Both the position numbers and the translations under genes were made by a program. DNA of 64,000 bases from contig NZ_JACTAC010000008.1 of assembly GCF_014486675.1 (NCBI RefSeq), forward strand, positions 1-64,000, given 5' to 3'. The first letter of the stretch is position 1, and each line of letters opens with the position of its first letter. Below the pieces are notes generated by a model. It ran no database searches. It had not been told where the DNA came from and worked only from the letters and a program-made list of their open reading frames with translations. The stretch is from Flavobacterium macrobrachii. Its GTDB lineage: Bacteria > Bacteroidota > Bacteroidia > Flavobacteriales > Flavobacteriaceae. This document shows positions 8,144 through 17,461 of this stretch, piece after piece.

Positions 8144-8866
8144 ATGAAATCAATCGCATTAAGAGAAATTAAATCCTTTTTTGGTTCGCCAATTGGTTAT
8201 TTGGTTATCGCCATTTTTCTGTTGCTCAACGGATTATTCCTTTGGGTTTTTGATGGAGAATATAATATTTTACAAAGCGGTTTTGCCGATTTAAGTCCGT
8301 TTTTTACACTTTCGCCATGGATTTTAATTTTCCTAATTCCAGCAGTAACCATGCGAAGCTTTTCGGATGAAAAAAAACAAGGAACAATCGAATTACTTTT
8401 GACCAAGCCTTTATCAATTTGGCAAATTGTAAACGGAAAATTCCTTGGCGCATTTCTTTTAATCGTTATCGCCATTATTCCAACATTAATTTATGTTTAC
8501 GTAGTTTCGTCTTTAGGATTGGATAGTAATATTGATTTAGGAGGTACAATGGGTTCTTATTTTGGACTATTATTTTTAGTTGCCGCTTATACTTCCATCG
8601 GAATTTTCACTTCAACGTTATCCGAAAACCAGATTGTATCGTTTATACTTTCGGTGTTTTTATGCTTTTTGTTCTATTATGGTTTTGAAGGCATGACAAC
8701 TTTGGTAAAATCACAATCGGATGTAATTTCACGAATTGGAATGGATTATCATTTTAAAAGTATGGCACGCGGCGTTATCGATACTCGCGATGTTCTTTAC
8801 TTTGTAAGTGTTTCGTTTTTATTTTTATCGCTAACCGTTATTAACTTAAAATCGTTGAAATCCTAA
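8144..8866 (+). CDS. gldF: Gliding motility ABC transporter permease GldF
   Basis: A 240-residue inner-membrane permease with about six transmembrane segments of the ABC-2 type. It begins MKSIALREIKSFFGSPIGYLV, a recognisable GldF N-terminus, with the conserved loop TMRSFSDEKKQGTIELLLTKPLS after the second segment. In Flavobacterium johnsoniae, GldF works with the ATPase GldA and with GldG and is needed for gliding. The frame is open upstream to 8072 through the repeat island, but the ATG at 8144 is the family start. Its stop codon overlaps the ATG of gldG (TAATG), so the two are translationally coupled. Confidence 0.94.
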   Translation: MKSIALREIKSFFGSPIGYLVIAIFLLLNGLFLWVFDGEYNILQSGFADLSPFFTLSPWILIFLIPAVTMRSFSDEKKQGTIELLLTKPLSIWQIVNGKFLGAFLLIVIAIIPTLIYVYVVSSLGLDSNIDLGGTMGSYFGLLFLVAAYTSIGIFTSTLSENQIVSFILSVFLCFLFYYGFEGMTTLVKSQSDVISRIGMDYHFKSMARGVIDTRDVLYFVSVSFLFLSLTVINLKSLKS

Positions 8867-10545
8867 TGAAAACAGTACAACATAATTTCAAGAAAATCAT
8901 CGTTATTCTGGCTGTTTTGGTTGGAATAAACATTGCTGGTCATTTTATTTTTAAACGATTTGACTTAACAGCAGACAAACGTTATACGTTATCCGAAACG
9001 TCACTTCAAATTGTAGATGAAATAACGGAACCAGTTTATATTGATGTTTTTTTGGAAGGAAATTTTCCTGGCGAATTCAAAAAACTACAAACAGAAACGC
9101 AACAATTATTAGAAGAATTTAAAGCTGAAAATCCGAATGTTATTTTCCAATTTGTAAATCCGTTGGATGAAGAAGCTAATCGTGACGAAACCATTCAATC
9201 GTTTTTGGAACGCGGTTTAACTCCAGTAAATGTTACGGTTAACGAAAAAGGACAACAAACTCAAGAAGTGGTTTTTCCGTGGGCAATTGCTACTTGTGGC
9301 GATAAAAGTATCAAAGTTCCATTATTGAAAAACATGATGGGTGCATCGACTGCCGAAAAAGTAATTAGTTCAGTGCAACATCTTGAATATGCTTTTGCTA
9401 ATGCTATAAATTCTGTTTCTAAAGAAAAGCAAAAACGCGTTGCTGTTATCAAAGGAAATGGCGAACTACACGATATTCTAATTGCTGATTTTGTAAAATC
9501 GGTTCGTGATAATTACTACATTGGAACTTTTACATTAGATTCTGTCGCAAAAAACCCAAACGAATCGCTTAAATATCTAAAAAAATATGACTTAGCTGTT
9601 ATTGCAAAACCTACCGAAGTCTTTACTGATGCCGAAAAACAAGTGCTTGACCAGTTTGTTATCAACGGCGGAAAAACCCTTTGGTTGATGGATCATGTTA
9701 GCATGGAAATGGATAGTTTAATGCAAACAGGTGAAAATTTGGCGTTTCCACGTGATTTGAATTTGAACGATATGTTCTTTAAATATGGTATTAGAATTCG
9801 CCCTGATTTGATTAAAGATTTAATGAATACGCCAATTGCTTTAGCAACTGGTCAACAAGGAAGTGCAACGCAATACAGTCAGTTTCCATGGTTTTTTTCG
9901 CCAGCAGTTTATAGCGAATCGGCTAATCCTATTGTGAGTAATTTAGATGTCATCAAATTTGAATTTGCTAATCCAATTGAACCTCTAAAAAATGACATCA
10001 ACAAAACGGTTTTATTAACGTCTTCTAAATATTCAAAACTTATTGGAACACCAAGTGAAATCAATTTAAACATGGTTGAAGAACGACCAGAGCAAAAAGA
10101 ATTTGCTGGCGGCGGAAATTATCCTGTTGCTGTTTTATTAGAAGGAAAATTTCATTCGGCATTTGAAAATCGAGTTTTAGCGTTTAACGACAATACGTTT
10201 AAACCTGTTGGAAAAGACAATAAAATGATTGTAATTTCAGATGGTGATGTTATTAAAAATCAATTGGATAAAAACTTCCAACCCTTGGAATTAGGTTATG
10301 ACAAATGGACTAATAATTTGTATGCCAACAAAGAATTCCTGATGAATTGTGTCAATTATTTGCTTGACGACAACGGACTTATTAACATCCGAAGTAAAGA
10401 AGTTAATTTACCAATGTTAGATAAAGAAAAAGTAGTCGAAAACTATACAACGTCACAAATCATAACCGTTGGTTTACCGCTAGTTGTCTTATTAGTATTT
10501 GGTCTTGTATTTACATTTTTGCGTAAGCGAAAATATAGTAAGTAA
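8866..10545 (+). CDS. gldG: Gliding motility ABC transporter protein GldG
   Basis: A 559-residue membrane protein with one transmembrane segment near the N-terminus (about 12-30) and one near the C-terminus (about 530-550). Between them is a large periplasmic region of the GldG / ABC-type uncharacterised transport family. Recognisable parts are FDLTADKRYTLSE just after the first segment, YIDVFLEGNFPGEFKKL, and the GGKTLWLMDHVSME region. It is the partner of GldF in the gliding-associated ABC complex. The ATG overlaps the gldF stop codon by one base. Confidence 0.94.
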   Translation: MKTVQHNFKKIIVILAVLVGINIAGHFIFKRFDLTADKRYTLSETSLQIVDEITEPVYIDVFLEGNFPGEFKKLQTETQQLLEEFKAENPNVIFQFVNPLDEEANRDETIQSFLERGLTPVNVTVNEKGQQTQEVVFPWAIATCGDKSIKVPLLKNMMGASTAEKVISSVQHLEYAFANAINSVSKEKQKRVAVIKGNGELHDILIADFVKSVRDNYYIGTFTLDSVAKNPNESLKYLKKYDLAVIAKPTEVFTDAEKQVLDQFVINGGKTLWLMDHVSMEMDSLMQTGENLAFPRDLNLNDMFFKYGIRIRPDLIKDLMNTPIALATGQQGSATQYSQFPWFFSPAVYSESANPIVSNLDVIKFEFANPIEPLKNDINKTVLLTSSKYSKLIGTPSEINLNMVEERPEQKEFAGGGNYPVAVLLEGKFHSAFENRVLAFNDNTFKPVGKDNKMIVISDGDVIKNQLDKNFQPLELGYDKWTNNLYANKEFLMNCVNYLLDDNGLINIRSKEVNLPMLDKEKVVENYTTSQIITVGLPLVVLLVFGLVFTFLRKRKYSK

Positions 10546-10561
10546 TGTTAATAAAAAACTT

Positions 10562-10591
10562 TTTGAAATCTATTAGTTTAAGATATATTTG
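10562..10591 (+). promoter_or_regulatory. Promoter of dnaN
   Basis: TTTG (10562-10565), 18-base spacer, TATATTTG (10584-10591): a full match to the Bacteroidota promoter pattern, 17 bases before the dnaN ATG, giving a very short leader. Confidence 0.7.
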
Positions 10592-10608
10592 TAAAAATTA
10601 AATTCACT

Positions 10609-11727
10609 ATGAAGTTTATAGTATCGAGTTCATACTTATTAAAACAATTACAGGTTTTAGGTAGCGTTATCAACAGTAGCAACACCTTACCTATTTTAGA
10701 TAATTTCCTTTTTGAATTAGACAATAAAACGTTAACCGTTTCTGCATCTGATTTAGAAACTACGATGTCTGCCACTCTTGAATTAGAATCAGACAGCAAA
10801 GGAAGCGTTGCCGTTCCTGCAAAACTTTTGTTGGATATTTTAAAAACTTTTCCTGAACAACCGTTAACATTTACCGTTGAAGAAAACAGCACGATTGAAA
10901 TTAGCTCTAATTCTGGAAAATATGCTATTGCTTATGCACCAGGAGAAGAATTTCCAAAATCGGTAAATCTAGACGAACCATCATCAACAGTTGTTCCTGC
11001 CGATGTTTTAGCAACAGCAATCAGTAAAACCATTTTTGCTGCTGGAAACGATGATTTACGTCCAGTTATGTCGGGAGTTTTCTTCCAATTTTCGCCAGAA
11101 GGTTTAATTTTTGTAGCAACCGATGCGCATAAATTAGTAAAATATGCTCGTACCGATGTAAAAGCGTCGCAAGTAGCTGATTTTATTATGCCAAAAAAAC
11201 CTTTGAATATCTTGAAAAGTATTCTTGGAGCAACCGACAGCGAAGTTACAATTGAATACAACGACTCTAATGCAACTTTTTCTTTTGACAATTATGTATT
11301 AACGTGTCGATTAATTGATGGAAAATATCCAAATTATGAAGCTGTTATTCCAAAAGAAAATCCTAACAAATTAATGATTAACAGAAACATGTTCTTGAGT
11401 TCTGTTCGTCGTGTTGCAATTTTCTCTAATAAAACAACACACCAAATTCGTTTGAAAATTGCTGGAGCTGAATTAAATATTTCTGCCGAAGATATTGATT
11501 ACTCAAACAAAGCTGAAGAACGTTTGACTTGTGATTATCAAGGCGACGATATTCAAATTGGTTTTAATTCTCGTTTTCTTTCAGAAATGTTGACCAATTT
11601 AACTTCAGACGAAATTCAGTTGGAAATGTCTATGCCAAACCGCGCTGGAATTTTAACTCCAATTGACGGTTTAGACGAAGGCGAAACCGTTACTATGCTT
11701 GTTATGCCAGTAATGCTAAACAACTAA
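10609..11727 (+). CDS. dnaN: DNA polymerase III beta subunit (sliding clamp)
   Basis: A 372-residue cytosolic protein that forms the ring-shaped dimer holding DNA polymerase III on DNA. It starts MKFIVSSSYLLKQLQVLGSVI and shows three clamp domains of roughly 120 residues each. Landmarks are TLPILDNFLFE, FAAGNDDLRPVMSGVFFQ, ATDAHKLVKYAR and the C-terminal TMLVMPVMLNN (consensus LVMPMRL). Length matches the family. It has its own promoter and terminator and so is likely monocistronic. It is not next to dnaA here. Confidence 0.97.
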   Translation: MKFIVSSSYLLKQLQVLGSVINSSNTLPILDNFLFELDNKTLTVSASDLETTMSATLELESDSKGSVAVPAKLLLDILKTFPEQPLTFTVEENSTIEISSNSGKYAIAYAPGEEFPKSVNLDEPSSTVVPADVLATAISKTIFAAGNDDLRPVMSGVFFQFSPEGLIFVATDAHKLVKYARTDVKASQVADFIMPKKPLNILKSILGATDSEVTIEYNDSNATFSFDNYVLTCRLIDGKYPNYEAVIPKENPNKLMINRNMFLSSVRRVAIFSNKTTHQIRLKIAGAELNISAEDIDYSNKAEERLTCDYQGDDIQIGFNSRFLSEMLTNLTSDEIQLEMSMPNRAGILTPIDGLDEGETVTMLVMPVMLNN

Positions 11728-11752
11728 AACTAACTAACCAATCTTTATATTT

Positions 11753-11788
11753 AAAAACCGTTTTGCTGAAAATCAAAGCGGTTTTTTT
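11753..11788 (+). terminator. Intrinsic terminator of dnaN
   Basis: Stem 11753-11760 with 11779-11786 (AAAAACCG/CGGTTTTT), extended by an imperfect TTTG/CAAA pairing, followed by a T-run. Confidence 0.8.
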
Positions 11789-11796
11789 ATACTTAA

Positions 11797-11868
11797 ATTA
11801 ATAAGTAAAAAGTAAAAAACTAATTACTATTGACTAATTACTACTTACTAAATTTAATCTTTGTAAAA
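11797..11868. repeat. Intergenic low-complexity inverted-repeat island (AAGTAAAAAGTA / TACTTACTA words)
   Basis: Between dnaN and mnmE a stretch of short A-rich words (ATAAGTAAAAAGTAAAAAAC) is followed by partly complementary words (CTAATTACTACTTACTA), giving an imperfect hairpin. It resembles in style the island before gldF but uses another word. Confidence 0.55.
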
Positions 11869-11878
11869 ATTTTTAAAA

Positions 11879-13279
11879 ATGATTTCACAAGAAACGATTG
11901 TTGCTTTAGCTTCGCCATCTGGTGCTGGTGCAATTGCAGTTATTAGACTATCAGGAAAAGATGCCATCACCATTGCCGAAAGTGTGTTTCAATCGGTTTC
12001 AGGAAAAAAAATCAGCAATCAAAAAACGCATACCATTCATCTTGGACATATTGTTGACGAAGGAAAAACGTTTGATCAAGTTCTTTTATCTATTTTTAAA
12101 AATCCAAATTCCTATACAGGCGAAAATGTTGTTGAAATTTCGTGTCACGGTTCAACTTACATTCAACAACAAATTATTCAATTATTACTTCGTAAAGGTT
12201 GTAAAATGGCACAAGCTGGTGAATTTACGTTGCGTGCTTTTTTAAACGGAAAACTCGATTTATCTCAAGCCGAAGCAGTTGCCGATTTAATTTCTTCGGA
12301 TAATGAAGCGTCACATCAAATTGCGATGCAGCAAATGCGTGGCGGATTTAGTTCTGAAATTGCCAAATTGAGAGAAGAATTATTGAATTTTGCTTCGCTA
12401 ATTGAACTCGAATTAGACTTTGCCGAAGAAGATGTAGAATTTGCTGACAGAACACAATTCAAAGAACTTTTAACTCGAATTGAATTTGTTTTAAAACGAT
12501 TGATTGACAGTTTTGCCGTTGGAAATGTCATAAAAAACGGAATTCCTGTTGCTATCGTTGGCGAACCAAACGTTGGAAAATCAACGCTTTTAAACGCATT
12601 GTTAAACGAAGAACGAGCTATAGTTTCAGATATTGCTGGAACAACTCGTGACACCATTGAAGACGAATTAGTAATTGATGGAATTGGTTTCCGATTTATC
12701 GATACTGCTGGAATTCGAGAAACAAAAGATGTGGTAGAAAGTATCGGAATTAAGAAAACATTTGAAAAAATTGAACAAGCGCAAGTCGTTTTATACTTGT
12801 TTGAGAGTTTAAAATTTAAAGTTCAAAGTTCTGAATATATTATAGAAATTGAAAAGATTAAAAACCAATTTCCATTAAAACCATTAGTTGTAGTTATCAA
12901 TAAAATTGATTTGCTTTCAGAAACTGAAATTCTAAACATAAAGGAACAACTTGAAACACTGAACGTCAAACTACAAACCATTTCAGCTAAAAACAACCTT
13001 GGAATTGATGATTTAAAAAGTCAATTGCTATCCTTTGTCAATACTGGTGCTTTGCGAAACAATGAAACCATAGTAACCAATACTCGTCATTATGATTCAT
13101 TACTAAAAGCTTTGGAAGAAATTCAAAAAGTGCGTTTTGGTCTCGATGGCGGTTTGTCTTCTGATTTAATGGCAATTGATATCAAACAAGCGTTATACTA
13201 CTTTGGTGAGATTACTGGCGAAGTCACAAATGATGAACTTTTAGGCAATATTTTTGCTAATTTCTGCATTGGAAAGTAA
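11879..13279 (+). CDS. mnmE: tRNA uridine-5-carboxymethylaminomethyl(34) synthesis GTPase MnmE
   Basis: A 466-residue GTPase that with MnmG (GidA) modifies the wobble uridine of several tRNAs. It shows an N-terminal tetrahydrofolate-binding domain (TIVALASPSGAGAIAVIRLSG), a helical domain, and an inserted G domain with G1 GEPNVGKST near residue 226, G3 DTAGI near 276 and G4 NKID near 341. It ends with the essential Cys in FCIGK. Between the G3 region and G4, about residues 311-325, it has the odd segment LKFKVQSSEY encoded by short AAAGTTCAAAGTT words, which looks like an in-frame repeat insertion. The protein is about 12 residues longer than the E. coli form. Confidence 0.96.
   Translation: MISQETIVALASPSGAGAIAVIRLSGKDAITIAESVFQSVSGKKISNQKTHTIHLGHIVDEGKTFDQVLLSIFKNPNSYTGENVVEISCHGSTYIQQQIIQLLLRKGCKMAQAGEFTLRAFLNGKLDLSQAEAVADLISSDNEASHQIAMQQMRGGFSSEIAKLREELLNFASLIELELDFAEEDVEFADRTQFKELLTRIEFVLKRLIDSFAVGNVIKNGIPVAIVGEPNVGKSTLLNALLNEERAIVSDIAGTTRDTIEDELVIDGIGFRFIDTAGIRETKDVVESIGIKKTFEKIEQAQVVLYLFESLKFKVQSSEYIIEIEKIKNQFPLKPLVVVINKIDLLSETEILNIKEQLETLNVKLQTISAKNNLGIDDLKSQLLSFVNTGALRNNETIVTNTRHYDSLLKALEEIQKVRFGLDGGLSSDLMAIDIKQALYYFGEITGEVTNDELLGNIFANFCIGK
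12805..12838 (+). repeat. Short-word repeat inside mnmE
   Basis: The coding DNA reads AGTTTAAAATTTAAAGTTCA and continues AAGTTC, a tandem of roughly 9-base AAAGTTC/TTTAAAGTT words. These are like intergenic repeats of this clade and unlike the surrounding codons. It encodes LKFKVQSS in a surface loop of the G domain. Confidence 0.5.
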
Positions 13280-13349
13280 ACATTAAATTTTATTAAAAAT
13301 ACAACCTGTTTTTTTTTACTAGCTAAAGTTACATTAAATACAAAAAATA

Positions 13350-15122
13350 ATGAGTTTTAATCTCAACATAAAAAAAATGTCGCTTTGGTTTTTAAAAAGA
13401 CCAAAAACAATAGGAACGATTGTATTTTTTGTAATGCTAACAATTGCTGGTATTGCTGTTAAACTTCGATATGAAGTTATAAAAGAAAATGAGGAAAGAG
13501 AAATGTCTAACACAATCAACATTGTAAGACAAAACTTTGAAGAAGTTTTTAAAAACTGTTACACCTCAGCTTTGACACTAGCAATGACGATAAATGACAA
13601 AGGAATACCAGAGAATTTTGACAAAATTAGCCAGCAATTATTAAATAAAAACGAATCAATTGATGCTGTTCAATTAGTTCCAAATGGTGTAATAAAATAT
13701 GTTTATCCGTTTGAAGAAAACAAAGCAGCTTTAAATTACGACATCTTAAATGCGAATTCATCTGTTAGTTATGAAGCAAAAAAATCTATTAAATCAAAGA
13801 TAATGTTTTTTGCTGGTCCATTTCAATTAAAACAAGGAGGAATTGCTGTTATTGGACGACTACCTGTATATAAAAACAATAAATTTTGGGGCTTTTCTGC
13901 AGTAATAATAAAGCTTGAAACACTACTTAAACAATCAGGAATTAAATCAATAGATATTTCCAAGTATTACTTTCAATTTTCGAAAAAAAATCCAATTACA
14001 AATAAGGAAGAATTTTTTCTACCTGAAAAAATGGATATCCAAAACAAACATTATCAAATTGTATCTATACCCGATGGTGATTGGAAGTTATATCTTATCC
14101 ATAGAAACAAAAACGTCATCATTGAGCAAATATATACTTCTTTGTTTCTAGGAATTTTTTTAGCGTTAATTTCTGGATTATGGATTTACTCCATTTTAAA
14201 AAAACCTGCCGAACTACAGCAATTAATTGAAAAACAAACTAGAAAAATTTTAAAACGTGAAACCGAGTTTAGAGCTATTTTTAATCAAGCTCCAGTAGGA
14301 ATAGCAAAAATTGATACAATGACTGGAAAATTCATCACAGTAAATGATGAGTATGGAAAAATTGTTGGATATTCTACAGAAGAACTTTTAAATACTGATT
14401 TTCAATCAATAACTCACTCAAGTGATTTAGAATTAGACATAAAAATGATGTCTGATTTAAAAAATGGTCTTGTCAATGATTTCCATATTGAAAAAAGGTA
14501 CATAAATAAATCAGGAAATATTGTATGGGTTAATTTATTTGTAGCAACACTGTGGAAAAAACAAAATATAATTATTAATCACATAGCAATTGTAGAAGAT
14601 ATAACAGAAAAGAAAAAAGCCGAGGAAGAATTAAATCAATCTTTCATGTTAGTTTCGGAACAAAATAAAAGGTTATTAAATTTTTCATACATCGTTTCCC
14701 ATAATTTACGTTCTCACACAAGTAATATCCAACTTATTGCAGATCTACTAGAAAATTCAAAATCAAAAGATGAACAAGATGAAATGATCACACTTTTGAA
14801 AAAAGTTTCACAATCGCTTGACGAAACAATGAGAAATTTGAATGAAGTTGTAAATATTAGAAACAATATTAACCTAAAAATTGAAAACTTAAATTTAAAT
14901 AATTTTATAGAAAACACCTTAAGTCTTTTAAAACCACAAATTGAAAACAAATCAGCTATTGTAGAAAACAATGCATCAGATGATATTTTTATTGAATACA
15001 ATAGAGCTTATCTGGAAAGTATTTTACACAATTTCATCTCCAATGCTCTACGCTACAGTCATCCAGATAGAAATCCTATCATTACATTATCATTTAACAA
15101 AAATGAAAAAATTGAGTATTAA
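13350..15122 (+). CDS. CHASE/PAS sensor histidine kinase, truncated by a frameshift
   Basis: As read, 590 residues. It has a transmembrane segment (about 21-38), an extracytoplasmic CHASE-like sensor region (about 50-240, with AVQLVPNGVIKYVYPFEENK), a second transmembrane segment (about 262-282), a PAS domain (about 303-425) and a dimerisation/phosphoacceptor helix with His451 in VSHNLRSH. The start of the ATPase lobe is present with its N-box YLESILHNFISNALRYSH. Translation then stops at 15120-15122, before the G1 and G2 ATP boxes. Those boxes continue in the next frame (15112-15318), so the gene is broken or needs a frameshift. The intact relative at 34822-36534 is 570 residues. No response regulator is adjacent. 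Confidence 0.8.
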   Translation: MSFNLNIKKMSLWFLKRPKTIGTIVFFVMLTIAGIAVKLRYEVIKENEEREMSNTINIVRQNFEEVFKNCYTSALTLAMTINDKGIPENFDKISQQLLNKNESIDAVQLVPNGVIKYVYPFEENKAALNYDILNANSSVSYEAKKSIKSKIMFFAGPFQLKQGGIAVIGRLPVYKNNKFWGFSAVIIKLETLLKQSGIKSIDISKYYFQFSKKNPITNKEEFFLPEKMDIQNKHYQIVSIPDGDWKLYLIHRNKNVIIEQIYTSLFLGIFLALISGLWIYSILKKPAELQQLIEKQTRKILKRETEFRAIFNQAPVGIAKIDTMTGKFITVNDEYGKIVGYSTEELLNTDFQSITHSSDLELDIKMMSDLKNGLVNDFHIEKRYINKSGNIVWVNLFVATLWKKQNIIINHIAIVEDITEKKKAEEELNQSFMLVSEQNKRLLNFSYIVSHNLRSHTSNIQLIADLLENSKSKDEQDEMITLLKKVSQSLDETMRNLNEVVNIRNNINLKIENLNLNNFIENTLSLLKPQIENKSAIVENNASDDIFIEYNRAYLESILHNFISNALRYSHPDRNPIITLSFNKNEKIEY

Positions 15123-15318
15123 AGATAATGGCATTGGAATTGATTTGAAAAGAAACAAAGAAGATCTTTTTGGAATGTATAAAACATTTAATAATAATCC
15201 AGATGCAAAAGGCTTAGGTCTATTTTTAACTAAAAATCAAATAGATGCTATGGGAGGAAAAATTGAAACAGAAAGCGAGCTTGGTATTGGTACTAATTTT
15301 ATAATTTATTTCAAATAA
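15112..15318 (+). pseudogene. Detached 3' part of the histidine kinase (ATPase G1/G2 boxes)
   Basis: In the +1 frame relative to the upstream kinase, this encodes LSIKDNGIGIDLKRNKEDLF, then the G2 box KGLGLFLTKNQIDAMGG, and a normal kinase end. It is the missing remainder of the HATPase_c domain. Joining the upstream frame at Tyr (TAT, 15117-15119) to this frame at Leu (TTG, 15112) gives exactly the spacing seen in the intact paralogue. That would correspond to loss of one copy of an 8-bp tandem TTGAGTAT. A one-base error in the A-run at 15106-15111 is the alternative. Confidence 0.75.
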
Positions 15319-15343
15319 AACTCATAATTTGACAAAACAGATG

Positions 15344-17302
15344 TTATTTTAAAATAATCCTCTTAACCAAAACGCCATCATTAGTTTTAATTTTTGCAAA
15401 ATAAACTCCCGAACTTAAATTTGGTGTTATTGTTGTTTCGGGTTGAATTCTTTGTTGGAAAACTTTCATCCCTAAATTGTTGTATAATTCAATTTCGGCA
15501 TTATGATTTATACCAAAAACGGAGAAGCTTTCGCTGGCAGGATTTGGATATAAAACGATTTTCGCCAATTGGTTTTCTGGAGTAGAAAGTGATGTAAACC
15601 ATTGTTGATCTGCATTTGCTCCCCAAATGTAATCGGCTAAATTTGGATAATCAATAAACGGATTTCTATTGTATTGCCATGTATAGATGTAATTGTTTCT
15701 ATTCATTTCAAAATCGTCACTTGGATCAATTTGATTCCATTGTAAAAGCGAAGCCAAATCGCCAATTTGTCCAACAGTTGAATCGGGTAAATCTCCATTT
15801 ACCACTTCTAATCCGTTGTATCGAACTGCCATATAAAACAAAGCTCTAGCTACGTCGCCTTTCCATGAACCTTGATTTCCATTTGGACCATTATAACCAG
15901 TTAATCCATAATCTTTGTTGCTTCTGTTGGTGTTTTCTGGCCCATCTTCAGCTCTAAGGTGATGCGCATCAGCATGTCCAGCAGCAATATCGCTAGCACT
16001 TGTTGGAAGCCAAATATCAATTCCATCAGCCGTATCAGAAGTTGCATTAGAAAAACCACCACGTGATTGTGGATAAATATGTTCGCGATTCCATTTTCCT
16101 GTACTAATGCTTCCTGTTTGATATTCTAATTTTGCTCTTGGACTTTCAACATACATCAACCAAACTTGATTACTATTTAGCGGATTTTGGTCTGCAGACT
16201 TTAGAATTTCTACAATATCACCATAAGTATGCGCACGAACAACCTCAGGATTTGCAATAATATTTTGTAATTCTTGTCTTAAAGCTGTACCTGACAAACC
16301 TTCTAGTGAATCATAATAACCAGTTGGTGCAGTACTTTGAACAATTCCATAAGTTGGTGCTAATGGCGTTCCAAAAGACGCAACAATAAAATCATTATCG
16401 ATTACTCTAACTTCTATAAAATCGTTTAATCTGTTGTAGCCAAATGGCAAAGTGTTGAATTTGATAACTACAACTTCATCGCCTTCGTCTAATGTGTCAT
16501 CTACTGTTGTAATTGTTCTTGAAATTGATGCTGTTCCAGTTGGAATAGTAATATCGGTTGAACCTGTAAAATCACTGTTGTTGAATGTTCCGTTATTTAA
16601 TGAAAACGAAAAAGTTAAATCTGTAGTAACTGGATTTTGGGTAGTAAAAGTTATTGAAAACGAATTACCTTCATTCACTTGAGTTGCAGAAATTGATATG
16701 GTTATTCCATTATAAACAAAACCACTACCATCGTTGTTTGCTCCTGGAGTTGGTAGTTTTATCTCATAAGTTCCATCGTTTTTTCGTTGGATAGAATTTG
16801 TTGCACTTGGACCATTTCCGCTTTCGTCAAGTTGAATTGTTACTCCTAATAAAGTCATCAATGAAGTAGCTGGAGGATCATTTGTTCCATATACAATGGC
16901 ATCAATCAAATTATCAGTTGTTGCTGTAGAATTATTTGGAAAATCTGAGGATGAACCTAAGTAAAGTGCAACGCCATCAGGACCATTTTGAAAAATATTA
17001 TCCGGCAATAATTTATCTGGAACGGGTGAAACTAATTTGTTTCCAATAGTAGCAATTCCATTAATATCAGTAGTTAAACCATCTAAATCAATTACATAAT
17101 AGCTTAAATTTGCTAAACTTCCAGTTCCATTAAATAGTACTAAAACATATCCATCAAGTGAGAAATTAGGTGTTGTTGATTTTAATTCTATAAACTCTCT
17201 ATCATCAACCGAAGGTGTATCAGAATCTAGTTCATTGATAACAACTTGTGAAAAACTTATTGTAGAAAATAGAAGTAGTAAAAATGATAATTTTTTAATC
17301 AT
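15344..17302 (-). CDS. Secreted endonuclease I with lamin-tail and Calx-beta domains, T9SS type A
   Basis: A 652-residue exported nuclease. Domains in order are signal peptide (1-18), lamin-tail domain (about 20-195, VVINELDSDTPSVDDREFIELKS cut), Calx-beta domain (about 205-300, ISATQVNEGNSFSITFTTQN and DEGDEVVVIKFNT), endonuclease I domain (about 320-560) and a type A sorting domain (about 580-652, IVLYPNPASESF to GVLVKRIILK). In the nuclease domain the metal/catalytic region reads WNREHIYPQSRGG and DAHHLRAEDGPENTNRSN. It would be secreted by the type IX system and degrade extracellular DNA or RNA, possibly for nutrients. The ATG at 17302 starts the signal peptide and lies just after a promoter; a longer frame to 17332 is unlikely. 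Confidence 0.93.
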   Translation of the reverse strand: MIKKLSFLLLLFSTISFSQVVINELDSDTPSVDDREFIELKSTTPNFSLDGYVLVLFNGTGSLANLSYYVIDLDGLTTDINGIATIGNKLVSPVPDKLLPDNIFQNGPDGVALYLGSSSDFPNNSTATTDNLIDAIVYGTNDPPATSLMTLLGVTIQLDESGNGPSATNSIQRKNDGTYEIKLPTPGANNDGSGFVYNGITISISATQVNEGNSFSITFTTQNPVTTDLTFSFSLNNGTFNNSDFTGSTDITIPTGTASISRTITTVDDTLDEGDEVVVIKFNTLPFGYNRLNDFIEVRVIDNDFIVASFGTPLAPTYGIVQSTAPTGYYDSLEGLSGTALRQELQNIIANPEVVRAHTYGDIVEILKSADQNPLNSNQVWLMYVESPRAKLEYQTGSISTGKWNREHIYPQSRGGFSNATSDTADGIDIWLPTSASDIAAGHADAHHLRAEDGPENTNRSNKDYGLTGYNGPNGNQGSWKGDVARALFYMAVRYNGLEVVNGDLPDSTVGQIGDLASLLQWNQIDPSDDFEMNRNNYIYTWQYNRNPFIDYPNLADYIWGANADQQWFTSLSTPENQLAKIVLYPNPASESFSVFGINHNAEIELYNNLGMKVFQQRIQPETTITPNLSSGVYFAKIKTNDGVLVKRIILK

Positions 17303-17315
17303 TGCAATTTTTTCC

Positions 17316-17350
17316 CAAAGGTAAAAACACAATAGGATACTTTTATCAAA
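17316..17350 (-). promoter_or_regulatory. Promoter of the endonuclease I gene
   Basis: Minus-strand TTTG (17347-17350), 23-base spacer, TACCTTTG (17316-17323). The box ends 13 bases before the ATG at 17302, which supports that start. Confidence 0.5.
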
Positions 17351-17461
17351 ATTAACGGTTAATTGATGATTTATTATTATTTATTAAGAGTAATCGCTCT
17401 TTAGTTTACCTTTAAAGACTAAACTTTTATTAAATAAAAATGGTTATGATATAAAATTAAA

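Noticed and set aside
12316..12657. Open frame on the minus strand within mnmE
   Set aside because: It is antisense to a conserved domain and has no independent features.
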